Positions 54,510 through 64,000 of a stretch of DNA of 64,000 bases are shown one piece after another. Under the pieces are notes generated by a model, which was given only the letters and a program-made list of their open reading frames with translations, did not search any database and was not told the origin of the DNA. The position numbers were made by a program, and so were the translations under genes. Origin of the DNA: Adiantum capillus-veneris (Eukaryota > Streptophyta > Polypodiopsida > Polypodiales > Pteridaceae); assembly GCA_014529385.2 (NCBI GenBank), contig CM043956.1, positions 61,388,120 to 61,452,119 of the forward strand, given 5' to 3'. The number at the start of each line of letters is the position of its first letter. The stretch's first letter is position 1.

Positions 54510-55326
54510 TGTTAGAAAATAAGACGTAGCTAAATAGATTTTTGAGTAGATTACTTAATGGAGAGAGATAGATTTCACACACAAGAGATTATAGAGTAGA
54601 GAGAGAGAGAGAGAGAGTACACACGATATACGTGGTTCACCCAATGTGGGCTACATCCACGGGAAAGCAGCCACTCAATGGCTTTAGCACTTCAAAAGAA
54701 GAAGTAGTTTACAAAGGGATTAAACCCTTGATAGAGCTTCTGCCTTGCTTCACTCTCACCACCTCACACTCACCTTGTTGCATCAACTTCACACTATGAA
54801 ATGTGTGTAGAAATGGCCTCCTTTTATAGGCCAAAAGGGTTGCCCTCTCTTATGAGAGACAGCCATGTGTAGCCGCCCTTGTGCGAATAAGTCCAAATCG
54901 GACCCTCCAATCCGCCCATGTGTGGCCACCCTTGAGAAGACAAGTCCGCTTTTGAATTCGGCCACCGGCCATTGAATTCGGCCACCGGCCACCGACCATT
55001 GACTTCCGACCACTGACCACCGGCCATTGACTTCCGACCACTGGCCATCGGCCATTGACTACCGGCCACCGGCCAACCGACCTGTTGTTTTCCGACCACT
55101 TTTCGACCGCCGTCCAGCCATAATATTCTGGCGAAAAGGAATATTCCGATGAAAAAAAAAGTCCCTGATTCTAAAGTTGCCCCGGATTCTTGTCTGTGAA
55201 AATTTTGGTTTCCGGTGAGTGATTTTCCTTTACGCACGATGGCTTCTCTCATAATGGGGGCCTTACAAATGTGCGCTTTTACATGCCGATAATTACAAGG
55301 GTCAAAATCAGGCTCCATACTTAACA
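54510..55326 (-). repeat. 3' LTR of the nested minus-strand copia
   Basis: 817 bp. Holds the GGCCGG-type minisatellite (54955-55080, read on the plus strand as CGGCCACCGGCCATTGA units), a short GA run (54599-54617) equivalent to the CT run of the 15.6-kb LTRs, and a TATA-type TATAAAAGG on the minus strand near 54830. Confidence 0.92.
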
Positions 55327-55386
55327 ATCTCCCACTTGGAGACTGATCTCCAAACCAAACCTGTGACTGCTTTCCATTCTGGCTTC

Positions 55387-57785
55387 TTATCCTTGAATGT
55401 CGATTGAAGATGAGCAAAAGCTCAACTTCTCCTTGTTGACCACCTTTGTAAACATGTCTGCAGGATTTTCACTTGTATGCACCTTTCCTAGCTTTAGCTG
55501 TCCCTCTTCCAAAAGAGTGCGTATGAAGTGATATCTCACCTCAATGTGCTTTGTCCTTGAATGAAAGGCTGAGTTCTTCGCAAGATAGATAGCGCTTTGG
55601 CTATTAGTGTACAAGACACAATTGTCTTGTTTGAATCCAAGCTTTTCTAAGAATCTGTGAAGCCACAGAATTTCTTTGCTTGCCTCCGTCATTGCTACAT
55701 ACTCTGCTTCCGTGGTAGAAAGTGAAACCACTTTCTGCAGCTTTGAAGCCCAGTTTACTGTTGTGCCTCCAACCGTGAACACATAGCCAGTAGTGCTCCT
55801 TCGAGTATCTTTGTCACCTGCCATATCTGCATCAGCATACCCTTCTAGAAAAATATCAGTTCCTCCAAAATACAAAGCATTTGTTGTTGTCCCTTTTAGA
55901 TACCTAAGTATCCACTTCACAGCTTGCCAATGCTCTTTACCTGGGTTGTCCATGAACCTACTCACAACTCCCATTGCATGTGCAATGTCTGGCCTTGTCC
56001 AGACCATAGCATACATTAGAGAACCTACCGCTGCAGCATATGGAACTTTAGACATATAGGCTATCTCTTCTTGTGCCTTTGGACACATATCCTTCGTTAG
56101 TTTAAAATGACCAGCCAAAGGTGTAGAAATTGGTTTTGCATTTTGCATTGCAAACCTTTCTAGTACCTTTTTGATGTAATCTTCTTGAGATAGCTTTATT
56201 GTCTTCTTCGTCCTGTCCCTTGATATTTTCATACCAAGTATCCTCTTTGCAGCACCTAAATCTTTCATTGAAAAATATTTGGACAGCTCCTCTTTTAGGT
56301 CTTTGATGTCCTGCATGTTAGCACTTGCAATCAACATGTCATCAACATACAACATTAGGATGATGAATTTCCCATCTCCCAAATTCTTCGTGTAGACGCA
56401 GTGATCTGAGTTGCATCTTGTGAATCCATGATCCAACATCCATCGATCAAACTTCAAGTACCTTTTGGTTGAAGCATGTAGATTTCCTCCTCTAAGTCAC
56501 CGTGAGGGAATGCCGTATTTACATCCATTTGCTCGAGATTTAGATCATGAGCAGCCACAAGGCTTAAGACAAGCCTAATTGAGTTCATTTTTACAATAGG
56601 AGAAAATATTTCATTGAAGTCAATACCTTTCTTTTGAGAAAAACCTTTTACCACAAGCCTAGACTTGTACCTTTTCTTCCCACCTTCTTCTTCCTTCAGC
56701 TTGTACACCCATTTGTTTTGAAGTGCCCGCTTACCTTTAGGCAACTCAACCAACTCCCATGTTTGGTTGCGATGTAGTGAGTCCATCTCCACTTGCATGC
56801 TCTTCGTCCATTCTTCTTTGGATTCATGTTGCATAGCTTCTTCGTATGATTCCGGCTCTCCAGAATCTGAGATCAAGAGATGGTTGAAGGAAGGAACAAA
56901 CCTTTCTGGAGGTCTACTTGCTCTTGTAGATCTTCGGGGAATAGGTTGAGGCTCCTCATTTGGTTGACGTTGTTGCACATCGTCACCGTTTGCAGTCCTT
57001 GAGTCTTCACCGTCCTCAAGCTCCATGTACTCATCGCCTGTTTCTTTTGTTTGTTTTCTTTCCAAGTAATCTTTGTACATATTTTGTTCGTTAAAAATTA
57101 CATCCCTACTCCTTAAGATTTTACCATCTTCAGGATTCCATAGGCGATACCCAAAGTCTCCTTCTCCATAGCCAATGAAGAAACACTTTTTGGACTTTGC
57201 ATCTAGCTTTGATCTTAGGCTTCTATCTATGTGCATGAAAGCCTCACACCCAAACACTTTGAAAAATGCATAATTCACCGGTTTACCTGTCCATGCCTCT
57301 TCTGGAACTCCCCCATCCAATGCCGTTGAGGGTGACCGATTGATTAAGTACACAGACGTACTTACAGCTTCCGCCCAAAGCTCAAGCGGTAGGACTGCAT
57401 GTAGCCGCATGCTTCGTGCTCGTTCCATGATTGTCATGTTCATACTTTCCGAAATCCCATTTTGTTGAGGTGTCCTTGGGGTTGTCCTTTGCCTCCGAAT
57501 GCCATTGCTAGCACAAAAGCTTTCAAAAGCTTGGCTGCAATATTCGCCTCCATTGTCGGATCTGAGGCATTTAACCTTGGTACCTGTTTCATTCTCCACA
57601 AAGGCTTTCCACCTTTGAAATATGGAAAATACATCGGATTTATTCTTCATGACATAAACCCATGTTTTTCTAGTCGCGTCGTCTATGAATGTTACATAGT
57701 ACAATGAGCCACCAAGTGATGGTGTACTTGCAGGACCCCAAACATCAGAATGAACCAACTCAAGTTTTTCATTTTTTTCTTTCAT
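55387..57785 (-). pseudogene. Copia integrase, RT and RNase H of the nested element, with an RT deletion
   Basis: Frame 57785-56454: integrase LVHSDVWGPASTPSLGG, FIDDATRKTWVYVMKN, RSDNGGEYCSQAFESF, PRTPQQNGISESMN; then FFIGYGEGDFGYRLWNP, NKWVYKLKEEEGGKKRYKSRL, GIDFNEIFSPIVKMNSIRL and MDVNTAFPHGDLEEEIYMLQPKG. Frame 56457-55387: KFDRWMLDHGFTRCNSDHCVY, LMLYVDDMLIAS, RNase H ADADMAGDKDTRRSTTGYVF and ENPADMFTKVVNKEKL. Between them about 35-40 codons are lost, including the LYGLKQxPRxW motif expected in every copia RT, with a frame change. The enzyme is therefore inactive although YVDD is kept. Confidence 0.9.
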
Positions 57786-57789
57786 TTCC

Positions 57790-59188
57790 TGATTTTTGAA
57801 ATTTTACCCTCTTTTGTTTACCATAAACACAATCTTCACAAAACTCTAAGTCCACTTATTTCAAACCTGGTAGAAGCTTCTTTGTTTGAAGGATTTGCAT
57901 TCCTTTGGCACTCATATGCCCAAGTCGGTAGTGCCACACCGCACTGTCAACTTCTGTAGTTGCTGCACAAGCTGAAGGTTGCGTGCTAACAGTATACAAG
58001 TAAAGTTTACCGACTTTTTCTCCCTTGGCAACCACCAAAGATCTCTTTGAGATCTTCCACCGTTTGTTTCCGAATGCAATGTTGTGACCTTCATCGTCCA
58101 ATTGTCCTGTAGAGATCAAATTTTTGCGAAGAGAAGGAACATGCCTAACATCTTTAAGCTTCCATCCATTTCCGTTAGCAATTTTGACGAAAACTGTACC
58201 TTTGCCGACAATCTCACAAGCTTCATCATCTCCCAAGTATACATACCCAAAATTACCTTTGGTGTAGTCTTGGAAATGTTGCTTGTGTGGTGTCGCATGG
58301 AATGAAGCCCCGGAATCTACACTCCAGGAATTAGACACATTGTCTAATGAGAGAATTAGAGCATCTTGCTCTACTTTACCTGCCACATTGGCCTCCGATG
58401 TTGGCTTGTTGTCTTGAGACTCTGTCTCCTTCTTCTTCTTGGACCAGCAATCCTCTTGACGTGGCCCTTCTTGCCACAGTTCCAACATTCAAGAACTGAC
58501 TTTGTGCGTGACTTGCTCCGCCTTGAGTGATCACGACCCTTTTGGTTTTTGAACCTCTCCTTAGGCCTTCTTCCTCTTGTTTCCACTGATAGTGCAGCAC
58601 TTGATGATTCTCCTGTGCTTCTCCTTCGCATTTCCTCGCTTAGGAGAACACCCACAACATCATCAAACTAAGAGTATTTGTGCCAGAGATAGAATTACTT
58701 CCAGCCATCACAAGGCTGTCCCAACTATCCGGTAGAGATGATAGTATAAGGAGAGCTCGCACTTCGTCATCGAAATTGATTTTTACCGATCGAATTTGAC
58801 TTATGTTTGTGTTAAAGTCATTTAGGTATTCTGCAACTGAACCATTCTCTGTCATCTTTAGATTGAACAAGTGCTTCATAAGAAATACCTTATTGGATGC
58901 TAATGGTTTCTCGTAGAAGTCGTCAAGTGACTTCATCAAGTCCTCTGTGGTCTTCATCTCCGAAACATTGAAGGCCATCGTTGACGCCAAGCTTAACCGA
59001 ATTGTTCCCAGTGCTTTTCGATCAAGGACAATCCATGCTTCATCTGCCATTGTTGCAGGCTTCTTCGCAAGACCGCCTAGTGGCAAATAGAGGTCCTTCT
59101 GGTAGAGATAGTCTTCAATCTGCATCTTCCAATGTTGGTAGTTTTTGTCGTTGAACTTCTCAATCTTGAGCTTCCCTTCCTCCTCCAT
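57790..59188 (-). pseudogene. Copia Gag and protease of the nested element
   Basis: Start ATG at 59188 (MEEEGKLKIEKFNDKNYQHW), equal to 16509 in the related copy. Gag core LMKSLDDFYEKPLASNKVF and YLNDFNTNISQI. Frame changes lie near 58650 and 58470. The zinc knuckle CWNCGKKGHVK keeps both first cysteines, unlike the CWNYG of the 15.6-kb copy. Protease: SWSVDSGASFHATPHKQHF. GAG-pre-integrase: AVWHYRLGHMSAKGMQIL followed by a stop at about 57856 and CEDCVYGKQKR. The whole confirms the gag-pol order of the family. Confidence 0.9.
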
Positions 59189-59261
59189 AACTCCCACTCA
59201 ATTCAAGGAATCCTTTCCTTGAGATAATTTAGCTACGAGCAAACCATGCTCTGATACCAGT

Positions 59262-60083
59262 TGTTAGAAAATAAGACGTAGCTAAATAGATTTTTGAGTA
59301 GATTACTTAATGGAGAGAGATAGATTTCACACACAAGAGATTATAGAGTAGAGAGAGAGAGAGAGAGAGTACACACGATATACGTGGTTCACCCAATGTG
59401 GGCTACGTCCACGGGAAAGCAGCCACTCAATGGCTTTAGCACTTCAAAAGAAGAAGTAGTTTACAAAGGGATTAAACCCTTGATAGAGCTCCCGCCTTGC
59501 TTCACTCTCACCACCTCACACTCACCTTGTTGCATCAACTTCACACTATGAAATGTGTGTAGAAATGGCCTCCTTTTATAGGTCAAAAGGGTTGCCCTCT
59601 CTTATGAGAGACAGCCATGTGTAGCCGCCCTTGTGTGAATAAGTCCAAATCGGACCCTCCAATCCGCCCATGTGTGGCCGTCCTTAGAAGACAAGTCCGC
59701 TTTTGAATTCGGCCACCAGCCATTGAATTCGGCCACCGGCCACCGGCCATTGACTTTTGACCACCGGCCACCGGCCATTGACTTCCGACCACCAGCCATC
59801 GGCCATTGACTACCGGCCACCGACTAACCGACCGGTTGTTTTCCAGACGCCGGCCGGCCATAATATTCCGGCAAAAAGGAATATTCCGGCGAAAAGAAAA
59901 GTCTCGGGAACCTCCGCCCCTGAGGCCTCTAAAGTTGCCCCTGATTCTGGTCTGTGAAAATTTTGGTTTCCGGTGAGTGATTTTCCTTCACGCACGATGG
60001 CTTCTCCTCATAATGGGGGCCTTACAAATGTGCGCTTTTACATGCCGATAATTACAAGGGTAAATCAGGCTCCATACTTAACA
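59262..60083 (-). repeat. 5' LTR of the nested minus-strand copia
   Basis: 822 bp and closely similar to 54510-55326. TATA-type element (minus strand) at 59573-59581. A GA run of about 19 bp at 59350-59369. The GC palindrome seen in the 15.6-kb copy is partial here (CTCGGGAACCTCCGCCCCTGAGG near 59903 is not a full stem). Confidence 0.92.
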
Positions 60084-60088
60084 CTATG

Positions 60089-62002
60089 ATCCAGAGGCAA
60101 AGAAAATACTCACAAGTCGGGATGTGGTATTTAAAGAAGGGCCACATACGGTGGAGAAACCAGGTTCGTCCACTTTCTCATCAAATGAAGAAATAACTCA
60201 CCATGTTCCAGACCAAAGTCAGGTAAAAAATCAAGAGGAGGAGTTGTCTGATGATGACTCAAATAAATCTAACCAACCTGTTGCAGCATCACAGGAAAAG
60301 CCACTACCAAAGTGGGCTCAACAACTTTTTGACGCTCGAAACCCTCAAGTTCACAATCCTCGTGAAGAGGAGGGGGGTTTGCGACGGTCAAAGAGAATAG
60401 AGGAGCAAAGGAGAGCCTCCAAACACATCGTCAACATGGCTCTCATGACAGAAATTGTGGGCTCTGCGAAGGAGCCAGCCTCCGTCGACGAGGCCATGGC
60501 TGATCCAAAATGGAAGGAAGCGATGCAGTTTGAATACGACAGCATCATAAAGAATGACACTTGGGAGGTAGTGGATCGGCCTCCAAAGAAGAAAGTCATT
60601 GGCACAAAATGGGTGTACAAGCTCAAACATAAAGATGATGGCTCTTTGCAAAAGTACAAAGCCAGGTTAGTAGCACAAGGATTCTCTCAAGTCAAAGGGT
60701 TTGATGTTAGTGACACCTTCGCTCCCACAGCTCGAATGACAACTATTCATCTTGTGCTTGCTCTTGCTGCTATCTATTTATGGGTTGTTTACCAAATGGA
60801 TGTCGTGTCTGCATTTTTGAATGGAATTCTCAAGGAGGAGGTGTATATTCAGCAACCACCAGGGTTTGAGACACCCCATTCAAAACAGAAGGTTTGCAGA
60901 TTGAAGAAGGCTTTATATGGCCTGAAACAGTCTCCAAGAGCATGGTATGTCAGAATTGATAAGTTTTTTAAAAAAATTTGGCTTTAGAAGAAGTGCTTCT
61001 GAAGCGAACTTATATGTACTTAGAGAGAATGGAAAACAAGTCATTATTATCTTGTATGTTGATGACTTGATAATCACATGTGATCACAAAGAGCTCATCC
61101 AAAAAACTCGTGAGAGTTTGAGTTCTGAATTCGAAATGACAGACTTAGGTTTGTTGCATTATTGTTTGGGGATTGAGGTTTGGCAATCCTCAAAAGGCAT
61201 CTTCATCTCTCAACAAAAGTATGCAACAGAGATCCTAAAAGCTTTTGGCATGATAGATTGCAAACCTGTGAGCACTCCAATGGAGGTAAATGCAAAACTC
61301 TCCATGGAAGATTCTTCTCCCTTAGTCGACATTAAAAAATATAGAAAACTTGTGGGAAGCTTAATTTTCTTGTGCAACACTAGGCCGGGTACTTCTTTTG
61401 CAGTAGGTGTTTTAAGAAGGTTTTCCAACCAACCAAGAGAATATCATTTGAAGGCAGGTATGCGAGTTCTTAAGTACATCAAAGGTACTTTAAGCCATGG
61501 CATTTCCTATGGCATTGGCACAAATACTCTTAGTGGGTATTGTGACTCTGATTGGGCAGGAGATTGTGACTCTAGAAAGTCAGTTTCTGGATTTTGTTTC
61601 TCACTTGGTTCTGGAGTGTTTTCTTGGATCAGCAAGAAGCAGCCAACCATCGCTCTTTCTTCAACGGAAGCAGAGTATAAAGCTGCTTGTTTTGCAGCTT
61701 GTGAAGCAGTTTGGATAAGGCGAGTCCTAAAGGACTTAGGTGTTTCTCTTCATTCAGCAACAACACTTCAATGCGACAACCAGAGTTGCATGGCGATTGC
61801 CAAGAGCCCTGTCTTCCATGCATGCACAAAGCATATTGAGGTTCAGTATCATTATGTTCGAGAGCTAATTGAGGATGAAATTGTAGAGCTAGAGTATTGT
61901 CCTACTAAAGATAATTGTGCAGATATCTTCACCAAAGCTCTAGGGAAAGACCGGCTACTTCGACATCTTCATCAACTTGGAGTTGGCACACAGCCAACAT
62001 AG
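60089..62002 (+). pseudogene. Copia RT and RNase H (second lineage), one frameshift
   Basis: Resumes after the nested element. Frame 60124-60987: linker with GGLRRSKRIEEQRRASKH, then RT KWVYKLKHKDDGSLQKYKARL, FAPTARMTTIHLVLALAA, YQMDVVSAFLNGILKEEVY, LKKALYGLKQSPRAWY. A frameshift in the A run at 60970-60976 leads into frame 60947-62002: NLYVLRENGKQVIIILYVDDLIITC (split: LYVLRENGKQV, IIILYVDDLIITC), CLGIEVWQSSKGIFISQQKY, RNase H YCDSDWAGDCDSRKSVSGFCF, STEAEYKAACFAACEAVWI, CDNQSCMAIAKSPVFHACTKH and DIFTKALGKDRLLRHL. All catalytic motifs are present, so only the A-run shift separates RT from function here. Confidence 0.92.
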
Positions 62003-62031
62003 AGCATCTTCGGGTGTTCATTGAGGGGGGG

Positions 62032-62758
62032 TGTTGGTATACTTGCAATGCCCACCTCTCTAAGTTTTGCCACGACAATATATGCTACACAGTTTGTAAG
62101 GCCCCCATATGAGGAGAAGCCAATGGTGCACATATATTTGGTGGATTCCAGCTATGCACGCTGATGAGATCTCTATTTGTGATCGTGGGTGGTACGGAGA
62201 AAATTCAGGGGCAACTTTGGGGGCCTCAGGGGCAGAAGCCCCCGAGACTTTCTTTTTTCCTTCGCCGGAATATCTTGGCCGGACGACAACCGGAAGACAA
62301 TCGGAAAATGGCTGTTCGGTGGGGCCGGTGGCCGGTGGTCCATGGTCTTTGGTCGGTGGTCGGCGGACAGTGGTCTTTGGCCGGAAAGCGGCTACACATG
62401 GGCGCATGGGAGAGTCCTACTTGGACTTGGCTATCTAAGGGCGGCTACACATGGGCGTTTAGAGGCTCCCTTACAACTATATAAGGAGGCCTTTTCATGA
62501 GTATTTTGGTAGAATGGTGTGCACACTTGACGCACACAGCACATCCTTGTGTAAGGATTATTAGTCCCTTGTATTCACTTGCTCTAGTTGTCTAAATCGC
62601 CATCTAAGCTCTACCTTGAGAGCGCATGGGTGGATCATGCCATCAATTTGTATAGTGTGCTAATCTAAAGTTTTTGATTTGCCACTAATCTACTTTGCAT
62701 CGTGTCTCTCTCTACTCTCCTTGCTACTAGATCCTTATTGTATTCCGCATTTCTTACA
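62032..62758 (+). repeat. 3' LTR of the second-lineage copia
   Basis: 727 bp, homologous to 51435-52289 but with the 101-bp block in single copy and a shorter GGCCGG region. Ends CATTTCTTACA, followed by the TGTAA duplication. Confidence 0.93.
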
Positions 62759-62763
62759 TGTAA

Positions 62764-63768
62764 AGCATAATCATCAGTGGCAACCAAAAATGTTGAATCT
62801 ATGGCAAATGTGAGATAATGTAAATGTCTCCATCAAAATCTTTCAACAAAAACATTGTTGATCTCTTCAATCTTTATACTTCCTTCCTTAGTCTTGCCTT
62901 CTTCTTGCTTCTTGTCTTTATCTTTCTCTTGTTTCCACTTTTGACATTCTTTCTTCATATGATCCTTTTTGTGACAATGATAGCACTCAAATGTATTTTT
63001 GGCCATGTAATTTGCTATGAGATTTTCCTCTCTGATTCTGCTTGCGCTTTTCTTATGATCGACCACGAACAACGAGAGCATTGCTAGTACCACAAGAAGT
63101 ATCAAGATTCTTCCTGCTAAACTCTTGAGTAAGCAAACTGACCTCAACATCAGCACATGTTAAACCATCAGGAGGTGTTGAGTTACTTATGGCTGTGCGA
63201 ACCTCTTGAGTAAGCAAATTGACCTCAACATCAGCACATGTTAAACCATTAGGAGGTGTTGAGTTACTTATGGTTGTGCGAAAAGTATCCCAACTTTCTG
63301 GCAACGTAACTAGCAAGAACATTGCTTTGATCAAATTGTCAAAATTTAACTCCTTGCGCAAGAAGCTGACTGAAAATTGTGTTGAACTCATTGAGATGGT
63401 TGCACATGAGTGTGCCCTCATCCATCTTTAAATCAACTAGCTTTTGCAGCCAATAAACGTGTGATGCTACACTTTGTTTCTCATACAGGTCACATAACTT
63501 CTTCCACAACTCATAGCTAGTCTTTTCCATGTTCACATTGAAGTACGCATTATTTGACAAAGTCGGCATGATGGTTGACCTGGCAAGCTCATCCAACTCC
63601 TGCCAATCATAATCATCCATATCCTTAGGCTTTATCCCCTTCATCTTCATCAACTAAATCTGCTTCTTCTAAACTAAGACATTGTAAATTTGTTCCTTCC
63701 AAAATGGGAAATTAGTGCCATCTAACTTCTCAATGTTGAAGAAAGAGTTCTCCGATGATGAAGCCATC
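62764..63768 (-). pseudogene. Gag of the minus-strand short-LTR copia, with a 27-residue duplication
   Basis: Minus-strand start near 63768 (MASSSENSFFNIEKLDG-like reading), then frame 63653-63339: GIKPKDMDDYDWQELDELA, LCDLYEKQSVASHVYWLQKL, CNHLNEFNTIFSQLL. The next block (63421-63053) contains AISNSTPPDGLTCADVEVSLL twice in variant form, from an 81-bp tandem duplication (units starting at about 63122 and 63203). Zinc knuckle CYHCHKKDHMKKEC (CX2CX4HX4C, Asp in place of the usual Gly). The rest of gag-pol continues beyond the copia insertion at 51434. Stops and frame changes are present. Confidence 0.88.
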
Positions 63769-64000
63769 AGTCAACAAGGAACAAAAATGATAGCACTAAA
63801 GAAGATGATAGGAAACTTGAAAATTTTTCGACAGAGTCTCCCCTGCAAACCTGACTTCTGAACCCAAAACAAATGTGTACAATGACTAAAACGCTGAACA
63901 AAGTGGCTAAACCGGCAAGATAGAATCTCAAAGAACTGTCACTGTCAGTGTCTCCAAGTCTAGAAGAGTGTCTCTGACCAACTGAAAATTGTCAAATGCA
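63769..64000 (-). other. Leader of the minus-strand short-LTR copia, window edge
   Basis: Non-coding. On the minus strand a stretch resembling GGGAGACTCTGTCGAAAAATT (near 63820-63840) matches the leader motif of the 21.5-kb relative. PBS and 5' LTR are expected to the right of the window. Confidence 0.6.

Larger units (their letters stand above)
54510..60083 (-). mobile_element. Minus-strand Ty1/copia nested in the second-lineage copia
   Basis: 3' LTR at 54510-55326, 5' LTR at 59262-60083 (minus strand: TGTTAAGTATGGAGCC ... TATTTTCTAACA), flanked by CTATG at 54505-54509 and 60084-60088. PBS (minus strand) at 59248-59259. Same family as the deleted element at 15599-18754, but with most of gag-pol retained. 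It is the innermost, hence latest, layer of this nest. Confidence 0.95.
51435..62758 (+). mobile_element. Ty1/copia element (second lineage) inserted in the minus-strand copia
   Basis: LTRs at 51435-52289 and 62032-62758 (TGTTGGTATACTTGC ... CATTTCTTACA), flanked by TGTAA at 51430-51434 and 62759-62763. PBS TGGTATCAGAGC at 52290-52301. A G-rich polypurine tract (TTGAGGGGGGG) precedes 62032. Gag-pol is split by another copia (54510-60083). Without that insert the element is about 5.75 kb, a normal copia size. Its RT differs from the other two copia families here, yet its LTR U3 resembles that of the 15.6-kb and 54.5-kb family. Confidence 0.95.
46490..64000 (-). mobile_element. Minus-strand short-LTR copia, 5' end beyond window, host of nested insertions
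   Basis: Same family as the element at 21510-27112. Its own sequence lies in 46490-48089, 49711-51434 and 62764-64000. The 3' LTR is 46490-46677. Contiguity over the inserts is shown by the CTAA duplication around 48090-49710 and the TGTAA duplication around 51435-62758. The coding order on the minus strand is Gag (63750-62764), protease (from 51429), integrase (51134-50313), RT (50306-47600) and RNase H (47190-46770). Many frame breaks mark it as old. The 5' LTR should lie right of the window. Confidence 0.92.

Overview
This window is repeat-rich nuclear DNA from a land plant with a large genome, and I found no intact host gene. Plant origin is indicated by CACTA (En/Spm) transposons with the Transposase_21/DUF4218/DUF4216 layout, four Ty1/copia elements (five insertions counting both members of one family) primed by the initiator-Met-tRNA site TGGTATCAGAGC, a Ty3/gypsy integrase remnant, a hAT remnant and a plant-type LINE tail. 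Two copies of a Penelope-like element (PLE) reverse transcriptase favour a non-flowering lineage (fern, lycophyte, moss or conifer). That is an inference; the species cannot be read from the sequence.

Left block (1-28632). A tandem, minus-strand PLE pair is the oldest visible layer: a 5'-truncated upstream copy (27118-28632) followed by a longer downstream copy (12831-~19600). It was broken by (a) a CACTA element whose 3' end is at 12830 and whose 5' end lies left of the window, (b) an internally deleted copia (15599-18754, TSD GGTAT) and (c) a nearly complete copia with very similar LTRs (21510-27112, TSD GAACT). The outer CACTA was itself hit by a relative in opposite orientation (4142-11948, TSD ACT). 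That inner element has lost the 5' half of its transposase and carries a 173-bp tandem array (14 full units plus a partial one, no length change), a short LINE 3' tail and a long CT/CA microsatellite tract.

Middle block (28633-46489). Old debris: a Ty3/gypsy integrase remnant, a long stretch with no recognisable coding content, a decayed hAT transposase (~35.1-36.2 kb), an unrecognised and heavily decayed minus-strand coding region (~37.7-41.1 kb), a LINE 3' half ending at a CT tract (~41.6-43.2 kb), GA/CT microsatellites, and a ~180-bp tandem repeat array (45.57-46.49 kb).

Right block (46490-64000). A three-level nest: a minus-strand copia of the same family as the 21.5-27.1 kb element (its 3' LTR at 46490-46677, its 5' end beyond the window) contains a probable solo LTR (48090-49710, TSD CTAA) and a plus-strand copia of another lineage (51435-62758, TSD TGTAA). 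That element contains a minus-strand copia (54510-60083, TSD CTATG) of the same family as the deleted element at 15.6 kb.

Nearly every coding region carries stops, frameshifts or deletions, so current mobility would depend on enzymes supplied from elsewhere. The points most worth following are the PLE pseudo-LTR tandem in a plant, the satellite-like array housed inside a DNA transposon, the same-family CACTA nesting with diverged subterminal motifs, and the LTR U3 region shared by two copia lineages with different pol genes.
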